From an uncultured Roseiflexaceae bacterium (GTDB lineage: Bacteria > Chloroflexota > Chloroflexia > Chloroflexales > Roseiflexaceae): a stretch of DNA of 64,000 nt. The stretch is from positions 16,156 through 80,155 of the forward strand of contig CALJIC010000131.1 in NCBI GenBank assembly GCA_937974195.1. The letters are read 5' to 3'. The translations under genes were made by a program, and so were the position numbers. This document shows, piece by piece, positions 34,566 to 43,165 of the stretch. Below the pieces are notes generated by a model that was not told the DNA's origin, searched no databases, and saw only the letters and a list, made by a program, of their open reading frames with translations. How positions within the stretch are numbered: position 1 is the stretch's first letter; each line of letters begins with the position of its first letter.

Positions 34566-36014
34566 TTACAGCGGGAAGAGCTCTTCGACCGGGACGAGGC
34601 GGAGGGCGCCGGTTGGGCACGCGCTGACGCACGCCAGGTCCTCGTAGCCGTCGCACAGGTCGCACTTGTCGGCGCGGTGCGACGGCTGGCTCGGCTCGAG
34701 CGGGATGGTCTGCCGGCCGAGCTTCCTGATCCTTTCCCAGAGCGAGTGGAGCGACGAGGAGCGCGCGCCGTCGCGGGGCACGAGCTGCACCGCGTCGTAG
34801 GGGCAGGCGGCCACGCACTCGCCGCAGCCCGTGCAGGCGTCGGTGATCACCAGCGCGCGGTGGTCGCTCCACTGGATCGCATCGACCGGGCAGGACTCGA
34901 CGCACTCGGCGCCGACGCGGCACTGCCGGCACGAGTGGGTGATCGTCAGGCCGTTGAACTCCACCCCATCCACGTCGATCCGCGCGTGGCCGTGGCGCGC
35001 GGCGCACGCGTCGGCGCAGATGTGGCAGTCCGGCTTGCAGAGCCGGCTGTCGCGCACGAGCACGTGGGTGCCGCGCAGCATGCCGTGCTCGATCGCCTCG
35101 GCGTACTGGCTGGCGCGCGATGCGTCGTGCCGGACGCTCGACCCGGCGACCCGGCGGCGCTCGGCCACCTCGCGCAGCTGCGCGGCCAGGGCCGGCTGGC
35201 GCCTGAGGAGCTGGTTGAACTCGGCGACGGGCAGCACCAGCACCTCGACCGGCGTGAGCGCGCGGATGTCCGCGTTGTGCGGCTTCTGGGTGAGCAGCGA
35301 CATCTCGCCGAAGAAGTCGCCCTCGTCGAGGTGCGCGATCGCCTGGCCGTCCTGCTCGACGATCACCTGGCCGGACTCGATCAGGTAGAGCGCGTCGCCC
35401 GGCTGGCCCTCGCGGATGATCATCTCGCCGCGCGCGTACCTGACCGGGCGCAGCAGCTCGGCGATGCCCATGCGGACCAGCGGGGTGAGCTGGCTGAACA
35501 GCGGGATCCGGCCGAGCGTGCTCTCGACCAAGCGCCGCCGGTAGGTCTCGCGGAGCGCCGCGGCGAGCGGCGGCACATCGGGCAGGAGGCCGGCGACCTC
35601 GGTGAGGGGTATCTGGAGCAGGTAGCAGCTCGTCTCGGCGTGGGCCGTCACCCCGCGGAACCGGTCGCCGAAGAGCGGCCCTTCGCCGAAGCAGTCGCCG
35701 CGGTCGAGCACCCCGATCAGCGCCTGGCGGTCAGCCCGGTCGCGCAGCGACAGCGTGACCGTGCCGCGCAGCACCAGGAACAGGTGGCGGCAGACGGCGC
35801 GCTCGCTGAGGATCACCGAGCCGGGCAGAAACGCGCGCACGGTGCTGTGCTCGGCCAGGCGCAGCAGGTGATCGAACGCCACCCCCTGCAGGCAGTCAAG
35901 CTGCGCCAGCGCCAGCGCCTGCTGCCGCCGCTGCTGGGCAGACTGCTGCGCCTGCTCGTCGGCCCGCGTGCGTGCCGGCGACGTGCGCCTTCGCTCTTCG
36001 GTGGAAGTGCCCAT
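34566..36014 (-). CDS. Double cyclic-nucleotide-binding domain protein fused to 4Fe-4S ferredoxin
   Basis: A 482-residue soluble protein. It has two cNMP-binding domains (about 40-150 and 165-285; the second has 'IREGQPGDALYLIESGQVIV' and 'GDFFGEMSLLTQKPHNAD', while the first has 'GDCFGEGPLFGDRFRG'). A linker precedes a polyferredoxin region (about 320-480) with Cys clusters 'CKPDCHICADAC', 'CRQCRVGAECVESCP', 'CTGCGECVAACP' and 'CDLCDGYEDLACVSACP'. This is the layout of regulators or electron-transfer subunits in which a cyclic nucleotide controls Fe-S redox traffic. The phosphate-cassette Arg/Ser seems degenerate, so binding of cAMP is uncertain. The ligand and the partner oxidoreductase are unknown. 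Confidence 0.85.
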   Translation of the reverse strand: MGTSTEERRRTSPARTRADEQAQQSAQQRRQQALALAQLDCLQGVAFDHLLRLAEHSTVRAFLPGSVILSERAVCRHLFLVLRGTVTLSLRDRADRQALIGVLDRGDCFGEGPLFGDRFRGVTAHAETSCYLLQIPLTEVAGLLPDVPPLAAALRETYRRRLVESTLGRIPLFSQLTPLVRMGIAELLRPVRYARGEMIIREGQPGDALYLIESGQVIVEQDGQAIAHLDEGDFFGEMSLLTQKPHNADIRALTPVEVLVLPVAEFNQLLRRQPALAAQLREVAERRRVAGSSVRHDASRASQYAEAIEHGMLRGTHVLVRDSRLCKPDCHICADACAARHGHARIDVDGVEFNGLTITHSCRQCRVGAECVESCPVDAIQWSDHRALVITDACTGCGECVAACPYDAVQLVPRDGARSSSLHSLWERIRKLGRQTIPLEPSQPSHRADKCDLCDGYEDLACVSACPTGALRLVPVEELFPL

Positions 36015-36044
36015 CGCTTCGTCTTCACTGCTTCCGCTGCAGCT

Positions 36045-36629
36045 TCACCCCTCGGTGAGATACCAGCGCCCGCCGACATTGACCAGCGGCACGGTCTTGC
36101 CGGGGTTGCCGATCAGCTGGTCGAGGCCGACGGTGTCCTCGTAGATGGTCACCGGGCCGTTAGGTCCGGCGCGGGTGATCAGCATGTAGATCTCCGCGTC
36201 CGGCAGCCTCACGGTGGCGCGCTGGCCATCCGCAGGGTCGGTCGGCAGCTCCTCGACGTTGTCGAAGCCGCGCAGCTCGAGCGTCAGCGTCTCGTCTTCC
36301 GCCAGCTGCGCCATATCCTGGACAAAGCTGGTGAGGGCCTGGCTCAGAATGACGCGCTGGTCATCGCGCTCGTTCGGCGCGAAGTAGCTGGCCAGGCGCT
36401 CGACCCAGTAGCTGCGGCGCGTGGCGTCCCGCAGGTCCGGGTCGTGCAGCGCGTCGTCGAGGTCGCCGAAGAAGCTGGCCACGACCTGCTGCGGGTCGAA
36501 TCCGCCGCCGATCTCCTGCGGGGCGACGCGCGGGACGGCGCGCGGCTGCGGCACCGTCCCGCAGCCCGCCAGGGCGAAGAGGAGCGTGAGCGCCGCTGCA
36601 GCCAGCGGTATGATCCTGTTCCGTCGCAC
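36045..36629 (-). CDS. Hypothetical lipoprotein
   Basis: A 194-residue lipoprotein with signal 'IIPLAAAALTLLFALAGCG' (lipobox Cys at about 23). The mature part is an NTF2-like/DUF4878-type alpha+beta domain: 'QQVVASFFGDLDDALHDPDL' at the start and 'VPLVNVGGRWYLTEG' at the end, the latter a common last strand of such cystatin-like domains. It precedes the cNMP/ferredoxin gene by 30 bp on the same strand and is probably cotranscribed. Function unknown. Confidence 0.7.
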   Translation of the reverse strand: MRRNRIIPLAAAALTLLFALAGCGTVPQPRAVPRVAPQEIGGGFDPQQVVASFFGDLDDALHDPDLRDATRRSYWVERLASYFAPNERDDQRVILSQALTSFVQDMAQLAEDETLTLELRGFDNVEELPTDPADGQRATVRLPDAEIYMLITRAGPNGPVTIYEDTVGLDQLIGNPGKTVPLVNVGGRWYLTEG

Positions 36630-36652
36630 GTCTCTGCTGCCGGTCTATCACT

Positions 36653-36839
36653 TGACAGAACTTACGCGGTCGCCCTGCGGGTCGCCCGCGTGAGCGCTCC
36701 GCGGGAGGTGTGGAGGGCCAGCAGCTCTCCACGGACACCTCTTCCGCAGAGCGGCGGAGGAAGCGAGATTCAGGGGAGGCTTCGCCTCCCCAAACCCCTC
36801 CACAGGGTGTGAGGCGAGGCCACCGCGTAACTCCTGTCA
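36653..36839. repeat. Complete 187-bp MITE-like element with terminal inverted repeats, copy 6
   Basis: The termini TGACAGAACTTACGCGGT.. (36653-36674) and the complement of 36818-36839 agree at 19 of 22 positions. Inside are a 43-bp-type module ('gggaggtgtggagggccag'), a palindrome II remnant ('ccgcagagcggcgg') and palindrome I ('ggggaggcttcgcctcccc'). It has no coding capacity. It lies in the 472-bp gap between the lipoprotein and the GH99-like gene. Confidence 0.8.
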
Positions 36840-36890
36840 CTTGAGTTGCGGTGGCGGAGACGCCCTCCGGACCACCGCCTCAGTCTTTCG

Positions 36891-37037
36891 TTGACACGAC
36901 GCACGCGGCACCCTGCATCCCGCCGTTCTAGAGCGACTTTGTCGCAACAGAACGGGGAGATACAGAGATGCTGGGGAGGCGAAGCCCTCCCAAACTCCTC
37001 GGAGATGCGGGGCCAGACCGCCGCGTAACTCGTGTTA
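36891..37037. repeat. Second MITE-like element, copy 7 (147 bp)
   Basis: The termini TTGACACGACGCACGCGGC.. and the complement of ..GCCGCGTAACTCGTGTTAA agree at about 16 of 23 positions. It contains a diverged palindrome II ('ccgttctagagcgactttgt' region) and palindrome I ('ggggaggcgaagccctccc'). It is placed head-to-tail with copy 6. Confidence 0.7.
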
Positions 37038-37101
37038 ATGATACGGGTATTGTACCACCTCAGCCCGCGGCTGGGGATGATGCTGCGGGCTGAGGTCGCT
37101 A

Positions 37102-38688
37102 CTACTTGACGCCGGTGATCTCGCGGCCGAGCAGGCCGAGCAAGACCTTGTACGGCTCGGGGTTCTCGGGGTGGTACTCGAAGCGGGCGCGCTCGAAGTG
37201 CTGGGTGAGGTACTGCTGCCCGTTGGTCGGGTTGGTCTCGACCGTCGCTTCGGAGAGGGGCATGCCGAAGAGCGCCAGGCTCTCCTGGAAGCTCGCGCCG
37301 GGGGCGCCGTCGAACTCGAGGCCGTGGCTGGACCAGTAGCCCCAGAACTCGGGCGCGATGGCGTGGCCCGTCTCGGCGAAGTAGTGGGGTGCGGACGGGT
37401 CGGCCTTGGGGAACTGGGTCCAGTCGCGCCCCTGACGCGCGAGGCTATCCGCGCCGAGGCGGCCGAGCAGCACATCGTAGGGCCGCGGATTCTCGGGGTG
37501 CAGCTCGAGCCGGTTGCGCTCGAACCACTGGGCCTGCACGCTCTTGCCCTCGATCTCGAGCGCCTGCTGCGGGCCGATCGGGTAGCCGAACACCGGCAGG
37601 CCGCCGTTCTGCTCCCAGTACTCGAGGATGCGGCCGCAGACCTGGTGGCCGGTCTCGGGGAACGAGCGGCAGCGAGCGCCGGGCGCCGGGGCGGGGGCAG
37701 GCGCCGGCGGGGGAGCTGCGGCCGCCGCGCGGTAGCGGTCGCTCAGCTCCTTCGTCAGGCGCAGGTAGAGGTCGCCGTACTGCTCGCTGGGCTCGATGTG
37801 CGAGCCCTCCTTGAACTCGTTGAAGCTGGTGATGATGACGGCGTCGGCGTTGCGGTCGATGGCGGTCTGCCAGGTCGCGCGGTAGTACTCGCCGTTCTGC
37901 CGGTCGCGGGCGTGGCCGCCGCGCACCTTGAGGTCGTTGTACCCCGGCATCACCGTCGCGATGAAGGGCCGCTGGGCGCCGCGGCTCTGGTTGTAGCTGT
38001 TGAGCCGGGCGGCGTAGGAGGCCATGGCCGCCCCCGGCGCCCGCTCCCAGGTGATGTCGTAGTAGTAGAGCGCGTCGTACACGTCGAGGTAGCTGAAGTT
38101 ATCTGTTCCGCCGAACCAGAACTGCTCGCGCCCGGCGTCGGCGCGGTCGCGCAGCTGCTGCCAGACGCCGGGGCCGCCGAGCGAGCCGGGGTTGAACCAG
38201 AACACCGCCGGCCGGCCCTGGAAGCGGAAGTAGCTCGGCCGGCTCATCATATCGCGCTGGACGACGGCGAGCGCCTCGGTGAGCGCGCCGACCGAGTTGA
38301 GCGAGGACCAGGCGGCCTGCTCAGGCATGATCGCGACCTTGATGTCGCGCCCGCTGGCCTCGACCAGCTCGAACAGCCGCCGGCAGCGCCGGTCGATGCG
38401 GTCCTCGCCGGGGCCGAACCAGGCGCACACCAGCGCGTCGATGCCGGCGTCGTCGGCCTGCTGAATATGGCGGCGCATGGCGTTATCGTCGCCGCCGCTG
38501 TACGTCGGCGCGGCGATATCGCTCATGATGCTGTAGCTCCAGTCGCTGGGCTCGTACCACGGGTAGTAGAAGGCGATCACTGGCCGGTCGGAGGCGGCCT
38601 GCGCGGGGGCGGGATGGACGACGGCGGCGAGCACGAGCGCGGCCAGGCATGCCAGAACGAGCGTCCGGTGCGTGGTCAGGAACGTCAT
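37102..38688 (-). CDS. Secreted GH99-like glycosidase with two C-terminal repeats
   Basis: ATG 38688 follows 'aggaggt'; a signal peptide ('LVLACLAALVLAAVVHPAPA') gives a secreted 528-residue protein. The catalytic region (about 35-340) begins 'VIAFYYPWYEPSDWSYSI' and contains 'DDAGIDALVCAWFGPGEDR' and 'AVIITSFNEFKEGSHIEPS', matching GH71/GH99-like alpha-glycan endo-acting enzymes (endo-mannanase/mannosidase fold). After a Pro/Ala linker come two copies of a Chloroflexota-type repeat ('SFPETGHQVCGRILEYWEQN ...', 'HYFAETGHAIAPEFWGYWS ...') each ending 'FER.R.E.HPENP.PY.VLLG.LG'. Substrate is inferred from fold only. Confidence 0.82.
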   Translation of the reverse strand: MTFLTTHRTLVLACLAALVLAAVVHPAPAQAASDRPVIAFYYPWYEPSDWSYSIMSDIAAPTYSGGDDNAMRRHIQQADDAGIDALVCAWFGPGEDRIDRRCRRLFELVEASGRDIKVAIMPEQAAWSSLNSVGALTEALAVVQRDMMSRPSYFRFQGRPAVFWFNPGSLGGPGVWQQLRDRADAGREQFWFGGTDNFSYLDVYDALYYYDITWERAPGAAMASYAARLNSYNQSRGAQRPFIATVMPGYNDLKVRGGHARDRQNGEYYRATWQTAIDRNADAVIITSFNEFKEGSHIEPSEQYGDLYLRLTKELSDRYRAAAAAPPPAPAPAPAPGARCRSFPETGHQVCGRILEYWEQNGGLPVFGYPIGPQQALEIEGKSVQAQWFERNRLELHPENPRPYDVLLGRLGADSLARQGRDWTQFPKADPSAPHYFAETGHAIAPEFWGYWSSHGLEFDGAPGASFQESLALFGMPLSEATVETNPTNGQQYLTQHFERARFEYHPENPEPYKVLLGLLGREITGVK

Positions 38689-38800
38689 GCAACCTCCTGT
38701 GGGGGAATGTCCATGTGGCTCCAGAGAGCGCATGGTAGCCACGGCGAGCATGGCCGACAATGGGCCGATTGTCCTGATCTCGCGGCGCGAGAGCAGGAGT

Positions 38801-38809
38801 TGCTATAAT
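38801..38809 (+). promoter_or_regulatory. Extended -10 promoter for mnmG
   Basis: TGC-TATAAT (TATAAT 38804-38809), 38 bases before the ATG; no convincing -35 at normal spacing. Confidence 0.55.
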
Positions 38810-38847
38810 ACCGCCGTGGAGTTCGGGAGGTTGCGCGCTGGAAACGC

Positions 38848-40857
38848 ATGATGACCGATGTGCAGGGCCAGGTGTATGACGTGATCGTGGTGGGCGCCGG
38901 GCACGCCGGGTGCGAGGCGGCGCACGCCGCGGCGCGCATGGGGAGCCGCACGCTGCTCCTGACGATCGACCTGGACAAGCTGGCGCACATGTCGTGCAAC
39001 CCGTCGATCGGCGGGCCGGCCAAGGGCCACATGGTGCGCGAGATCGATGCGCTCGGCGGGCTGATGGGGCGCGTGATCGACCGGACCTTCATCCAGATCC
39101 GGCTGCTAAATGAGAGCAAGGGGCCGGCGGTCCAGGCGCCGCGCGCCCAGGCGGACAAGCGGCTGTACGCGCAGGTGATGAAGGAGACGCTCGAGCGCAC
39201 GCCGAACCTGGACCTGCGCCAGGCGATGGTGGAGCGGATCATCCCGCCGCAGCGGGCCACGGGCCAGGCGCCCGGTGCGAGCGACGGCCCCTTCTTCTCG
39301 GTCGTAACGCACACCGGGCGCGTGTACCGCAGCCGGGCGCTGGTGCTCACCACCGGGACCTTCCTGCGCGGGCGGGCGATCACCGGCGAGGCCATCTGGG
39401 GCGCCGGCCGGGCGGGCGAGGCGCCGGCGGTTGCGCTCGGGCAGGACCTGGCGTCGCTCGGCTTCCCGCTGGTGCGCCTCAAGACCGGCACGCCGCCGCG
39501 GATCGACGCCCGCACGATCGACTTCTCGCTGTGCGAGCCGCAGTTCGGCAGCCCCACGCCGCTGTACTTCGGGCACTACTACGAAGCGGACGGCGATTCA
39601 CGCTCGGCGCCCGTCGAGCCGGCCTTCAGCGGCCCGCCGAACCCGGTGTACCCCCAGCCGATGCTTGGCGGCTGGCGGCCGCAGCTCCCCTGCTACCACG
39701 TCTACACCACGCCGGAGTTCCACGCGATCGTGCGCGCCAACCTGCACCGCGCGCCCATGTTCTCCGGGGTGATCGAGGGGGTCGGCCCGCGCTACTGCCC
39801 GAGCATCGAGGACAAGATCGTGCGCTTCGCCGAGAAAGAGCGCCACGGCTTCTTCCTGGAGCCGGAGGGGTGGGCGACCGGCGAGGTGTACGTGCAGGGG
39901 TGCAACACCTCGCTGCCCGAGGATGTCCAGTGGGCGATGCTGCGCTCGATCCCGGCGCTGCGGAACGTCGAGCTGATGCGGATCGGCTACGCGATCGAGT
40001 ACGACGCCGTGGCCACCGGCGAGATCACGGCCGCGCTGGAGGCCAAGCGCCTGCCGGGCCTGTTCTTCGCCGGGCAGATCAACGGCACCACCGGCTACGA
40101 GGAGGCCGCGGCGCAGGGGCTCCTGGCCGGCATCAACGCCGCGCGCTTCGTGCAGGGCCGCCCGGCGGTGCTGCTGCGGCGCGACGAGGCGTACATCGGC
40201 GTGCTGGTCGATGACCTGGTCACCAAGGAGATCCGCGAGCCGTACCGCATGTTCACCTCGCGCGCCGAGCACCGCCTGCTGCTCCGGGCGGACAACGCCG
40301 ACCTGCGGCTGACCCCGCTGGCCGCCGAGCTGGGGCTGGTTGATTCAGAGCGCGCGCGGGCGGTGGAGCGCAAGCGGGCCGCCGCCGAGGAGCTGCTGGC
40401 GCGGCTGCGCGGGCGGCGGGTGTTCCCCTCGGCCGCGACGAACGAGCGCCTGGCGGCGGCCGGGATCGGGCCGCTGAACACGGAGGCGACCGCCGAGGAG
40501 CTGCTGCGGCGGCCCGATGTCGGCTACGGCCAGCTGGCGCAGGCGCTGGAGCTGCCCCCGGCCTCGCCGGAGGTCGTCGAGCAGGTGGAGATCGCCGCCA
40601 GGTACGGCGGCTACATCGCCAAGCAGCAGCGCGAGGTCGAGCGGCTGCAGCGGATGGAGTCGCGGCGCATCCCGCCCGACCTGGACTACGAGCAGGTGCG
40701 CGGGCTGCGCAACGAGGCGCGCCAGGTGCTCGCGCGCTTCCGCCCGGCGACGGTCGGGCAGGCGGCGCGGCTGGCGGGCATCAACCCCGCCGACGTGGCC
40801 GTGCTGCTGATCGCCCTGGAGCGCAGCCAGCGGCAGCCGGCCGATACGGCGGCGTAG
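38848..40857 (+). CDS. mnmG: tRNA uridine-5-carboxymethylaminomethyl modification enzyme MnmG (GidA)
   Basis: A 669-residue FAD protein. 'DVIVVGAGHAGCEAAHAAA' is the dinucleotide-binding motif. 'HMSCNPSIGGPAKGHMVREI', 'TGTFLRGRAITGE', 'FAGQINGTTGYEEAAAQGL' and 'PYRMFTSRAEHRLLLRADNA' are family blocks. With MnmE it installs cmnm5 on wobble U34 of several tRNAs. The start is either ATG of a pair (38848 or 38851). MnmE is not in the window. Full length compared with relatives (about 620-670). Confidence 0.96.
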   Translation: MMTDVQGQVYDVIVVGAGHAGCEAAHAAARMGSRTLLLTIDLDKLAHMSCNPSIGGPAKGHMVREIDALGGLMGRVIDRTFIQIRLLNESKGPAVQAPRAQADKRLYAQVMKETLERTPNLDLRQAMVERIIPPQRATGQAPGASDGPFFSVVTHTGRVYRSRALVLTTGTFLRGRAITGEAIWGAGRAGEAPAVALGQDLASLGFPLVRLKTGTPPRIDARTIDFSLCEPQFGSPTPLYFGHYYEADGDSRSAPVEPAFSGPPNPVYPQPMLGGWRPQLPCYHVYTTPEFHAIVRANLHRAPMFSGVIEGVGPRYCPSIEDKIVRFAEKERHGFFLEPEGWATGEVYVQGCNTSLPEDVQWAMLRSIPALRNVELMRIGYAIEYDAVATGEITAALEAKRLPGLFFAGQINGTTGYEEAAAQGLLAGINAARFVQGRPAVLLRRDEAYIGVLVDDLVTKEIREPYRMFTSRAEHRLLLRADNADLRLTPLAAELGLVDSERARAVERKRAAAEELLARLRGRRVFPSAATNERLAAAGIGPLNTEATAEELLRRPDVGYGQLAQALELPPASPEVVEQVEIAARYGGYIAKQQREVERLQRMESRRIPPDLDYEQVRGLRNEARQVLARFRPATVGQAARLAGINPADVAVLLIALERSQRQPADTAA

Positions 40858-40901
40858 CACAGCATCTCGAAGGCCGCACCCCCATCGCCTTCGACACAGC
40901 C

Positions 40902-41984
40902 TCACCCCGCTCTTCGAAAGAGGAACAGGCGCGGCGTCATGCCGCTCGACCGCACCCGCACCGTCCGCACCAGCTCCCAGCTCCCGCGCTGCTCGGCCGC
41001 GACGCGCTCCAGCAGGCGCACCTCGTGCGTCAGGAGGACCATGCGCGCGCCGGGGGCCGCGACGCGGGCCGCCTCGGCCACGATGCGCGGGTAGAGCACC
41101 TCGTTGTCGCGGTGCGAGCCGACGAGCTGGCCGAACGGGAGGTCGGCCATCAGCACGCTCACGGAGGCGTCGGGCAGCGGCAGGGCCGTGGCGTCCCACA
41201 GCTCCAGGCGCGCGGCGCGGCTGAGCCCGGCGGCGGCGAGGTTCTGGCGGGCGCAGTCCAGCGCGTCCGGGTCGATGTCGCAGCCGATCGCCGCGCGCGC
41301 CCGCGTGAGGGCGAGGCGCTCGACGAGCAGCGTGCCCGAGCCGCAGCACATGTTGAGCACCGTGTCATCGGCAGATGGGCCGGTGAGCTGCGCGAGCGCG
41401 TGGGCCAGCGTGGCGTTCGGCGCGCCGGGCATGTTGCAGACCCGCCACGGGCGCGTGGCGAGCGGGCGCGGCGAGATGCGCACGAGCACCTCCCAGCCCG
41501 GCCCATCGGGCGAGCGGCGCAGGCGCAGCAGCAGGTCGCCCTCTTCGTCCGCCACCTGTAGGCCGGCGCGGGCGGCGAGCTCGGCCTTGAGGCGGGTGAG
41601 CACCGCCGAGTCCTCGCCTGCGGCGCTCACCCGCAGGGTCGCGAACGCGCCGGGGCTGTGGAGCGCGCGCACATCCTCGATGGCCGCCGCGAGGCGCTCG
41701 AAGTGCTGGTGCCCGAGCAGCGCCTTGGGGCGCGGCACGTCGAACGCGAGCGACCGGTAGACCGCGACGACGCTCCTGAGCGCCAGGAGCGCGCGGGGGT
41801 CGCCGGCGTACGTGAAGCGCAGCTCCTCGGGGCGCTCCGAGCGCAGGAAGCGGGCGCGCCCGCCCAGGCGCCCGGCGATCTCGGCGGCGCCGAACTCCTC
41901 GAGCCCCGGGAGCGTGTCCGCCTCGAACACAGCCGGCGCGGCGGGGCGCGGCGGGGCGGGTCGTCGTTTTGGTGAGCGGGGCAT
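40902..41984 (-). CDS. THUMP/RlmL-Trm14-like RNA guanine-N2 methyltransferase
   Basis: From ATG 41984 a basic N-terminus ('PRSPKRRPAPPRPAAP') leads into 'VFEADTLPGLEEFGAAEIAG', the start typical of the ferredoxin-like/THUMP RNA-binding half. The C-terminal Rossmann methyltransferase has the SAM motif 'DTVLNMCCGSGTLLVERLAL', 'AIGCDIDPDALDCARQNLAA' and catalytic 'DLPFGQLVGSH'. The D/N-L-P-F form is found in Trm14/Trm11-type tRNA m2G enzymes rather than DPPY adenine enzymes. The 360-residue length fits. It lies 11 bp after serC and is likely cotranscribed. Confidence 0.83.
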   Translation of the reverse strand: MPRSPKRRPAPPRPAAPAVFEADTLPGLEEFGAAEIAGRLGGRARFLRSERPEELRFTYAGDPRALLALRSVVAVYRSLAFDVPRPKALLGHQHFERLAAAIEDVRALHSPGAFATLRVSAAGEDSAVLTRLKAELAARAGLQVADEEGDLLLRLRRSPDGPGWEVLVRISPRPLATRPWRVCNMPGAPNATLAHALAQLTGPSADDTVLNMCCGSGTLLVERLALTRARAAIGCDIDPDALDCARQNLAAAGLSRAARLELWDATALPLPDASVSVLMADLPFGQLVGSHRDNEVLYPRIVAEAARVAAPGARMVLLTHEVRLLERVAAEQRGSWELVRTVRVRSSGMTPRLFLFRRAG

Positions 41985-41995
41985 GCTTTCCAGCG

Positions 41996-43099
41996 CTAGC
42001 CGTTGCGGCGCAAGAACTCTTCCATGAACGACGCCAGCGCCTGGCACCCCTCGAGGTCCATCGCGTTGTAGATCGAGGCGCGGATGCCGCCCACCGAGCG
42101 GTGGCCGGCGAGCCCGACCATCCCCTGCTCGGCGGCCTCGGCGACGAACTGCTTCTCCAGCTGCGGGTCCGGCAGGCGGAACGTGACGTTCATGAGCGAG
42201 CGGTGCGCCTTCTCGGCGTGGCCGCGGTAGAAGCCGCCGCTCGCGTCGATCGCGCGGTAGAGGGTCTCGGCCTTCTGCCGGTTGCGCGCGGCGATCGCCT
42301 CCAGCCCGCCGACCGACTCGATCCAGTCGAGCACGAGGTTGAGCATGTAGACGGCGAAGACCGGCGGGGTGTTGTAGAGCGAGCGGCTCTTCACGTGCGT
42401 CGCGTAGCTGAGCATCGTCGGGATGACGCGCCCGCGCCGCGTGGTCTCCGCCGCGCGCTCCAGGAAGGAGTCGCGGATGATGACGACCGTGGCGCCCGCC
42501 GGGCCGAGGTTCTTCTGCGCGCCGGCGTAGATGAGCGCGAAGCGGCGGCCGTCCAGCGGGCGCGAGAGGATGTCGCTGCTCATATCGGCGACCAGCGGCA
42601 GGTCGCCGGTGTCCGGCAGGTCGTGCCACTGGACGCCCTGGATGGTCTCGTTGGTCGTGATGTGGACGTAGGCGGCCTGCGGGTCGAGGTCGGTGCGGCT
42701 CACGCTCGGCATGGCGCGGTACCCGCCGGCCTGCGACGAGACCGCGGCGCGTGCGGCGCCGATCATGCGCGCCTCCTCGAGCGCCTTCTCGGCCCAGGAG
42801 CCGGTGACGATGTAGTCGGCCGAGGCGTCGGGCGGGAGGAAGTTGAGCGGCACCATCGCGAACTGGAGCGACGCCCCGCCCTGCAGGAAGAGCACGCGGT
42901 AGTCGTCCCCGAGGCCGAGGAGCTGCTTGATGCGCTGCTCGGCCCCGGCGTTGAGCGCCTCGTACTCGCTGGAGCGGTGGCTCATCTCGAGGATCGACAT
43001 CCCGCGCCCCTGGTAGTCGAGCAGCTCGCGCTGGGCGCGCTCCAGGGCCTCGCGCGGGAGGATGGCGGGGCCGGGGTTGAAGTTATAGACCGGGCTCAT
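41996..43099 (-). CDS. serC: Phosphoserine aminotransferase
   Basis: A 367-residue PLP enzyme of class V: 'YNFNPGPAILPREALERAQ', 'LLDYQGRGMSILEMSHRS', 'LFLQGGASLQFAMVPLNFL'. The PLP lysine is in 'FALIYAGAQKNLGPAGATVV'. 'NVTFRLPD' and 'GHRSVGGIRASIYNAM' close the active site. It converts 3-phosphohydroxypyruvate plus glutamate to phosphoserine, and also serves pyridoxal synthesis in bacteria with the DXP-dependent route. Phosphoserine phosphatase activity may come from the ThrH-like protein at 8 kb. SerA is not in the window. Confidence 0.96.
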   Translation of the reverse strand: MSPVYNFNPGPAILPREALERAQRELLDYQGRGMSILEMSHRSSEYEALNAGAEQRIKQLLGLGDDYRVLFLQGGASLQFAMVPLNFLPPDASADYIVTGSWAEKALEEARMIGAARAAVSSQAGGYRAMPSVSRTDLDPQAAYVHITTNETIQGVQWHDLPDTGDLPLVADMSSDILSRPLDGRRFALIYAGAQKNLGPAGATVVIIRDSFLERAAETTRRGRVIPTMLSYATHVKSRSLYNTPPVFAVYMLNLVLDWIESVGGLEAIAARNRQKAETLYRAIDASGGFYRGHAEKAHRSLMNVTFRLPDPQLEKQFVAEAAEQGMVGLAGHRSVGGIRASIYNAMDLEGCQALASFMEEFLRRNG

Positions 43100-43165
43100 G
43101 TGAACTCCTTACACTCTTTCGCCGCAGTGCTGCGGGCGATGGTTACGTGAAACCTGCGCGCAGTG

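Noticed and set aside
34065..36812. 915-residue plus-strand frame across protease end and cNMP gene
   Set aside because: It overlaps real genes on both strands and has no motif.
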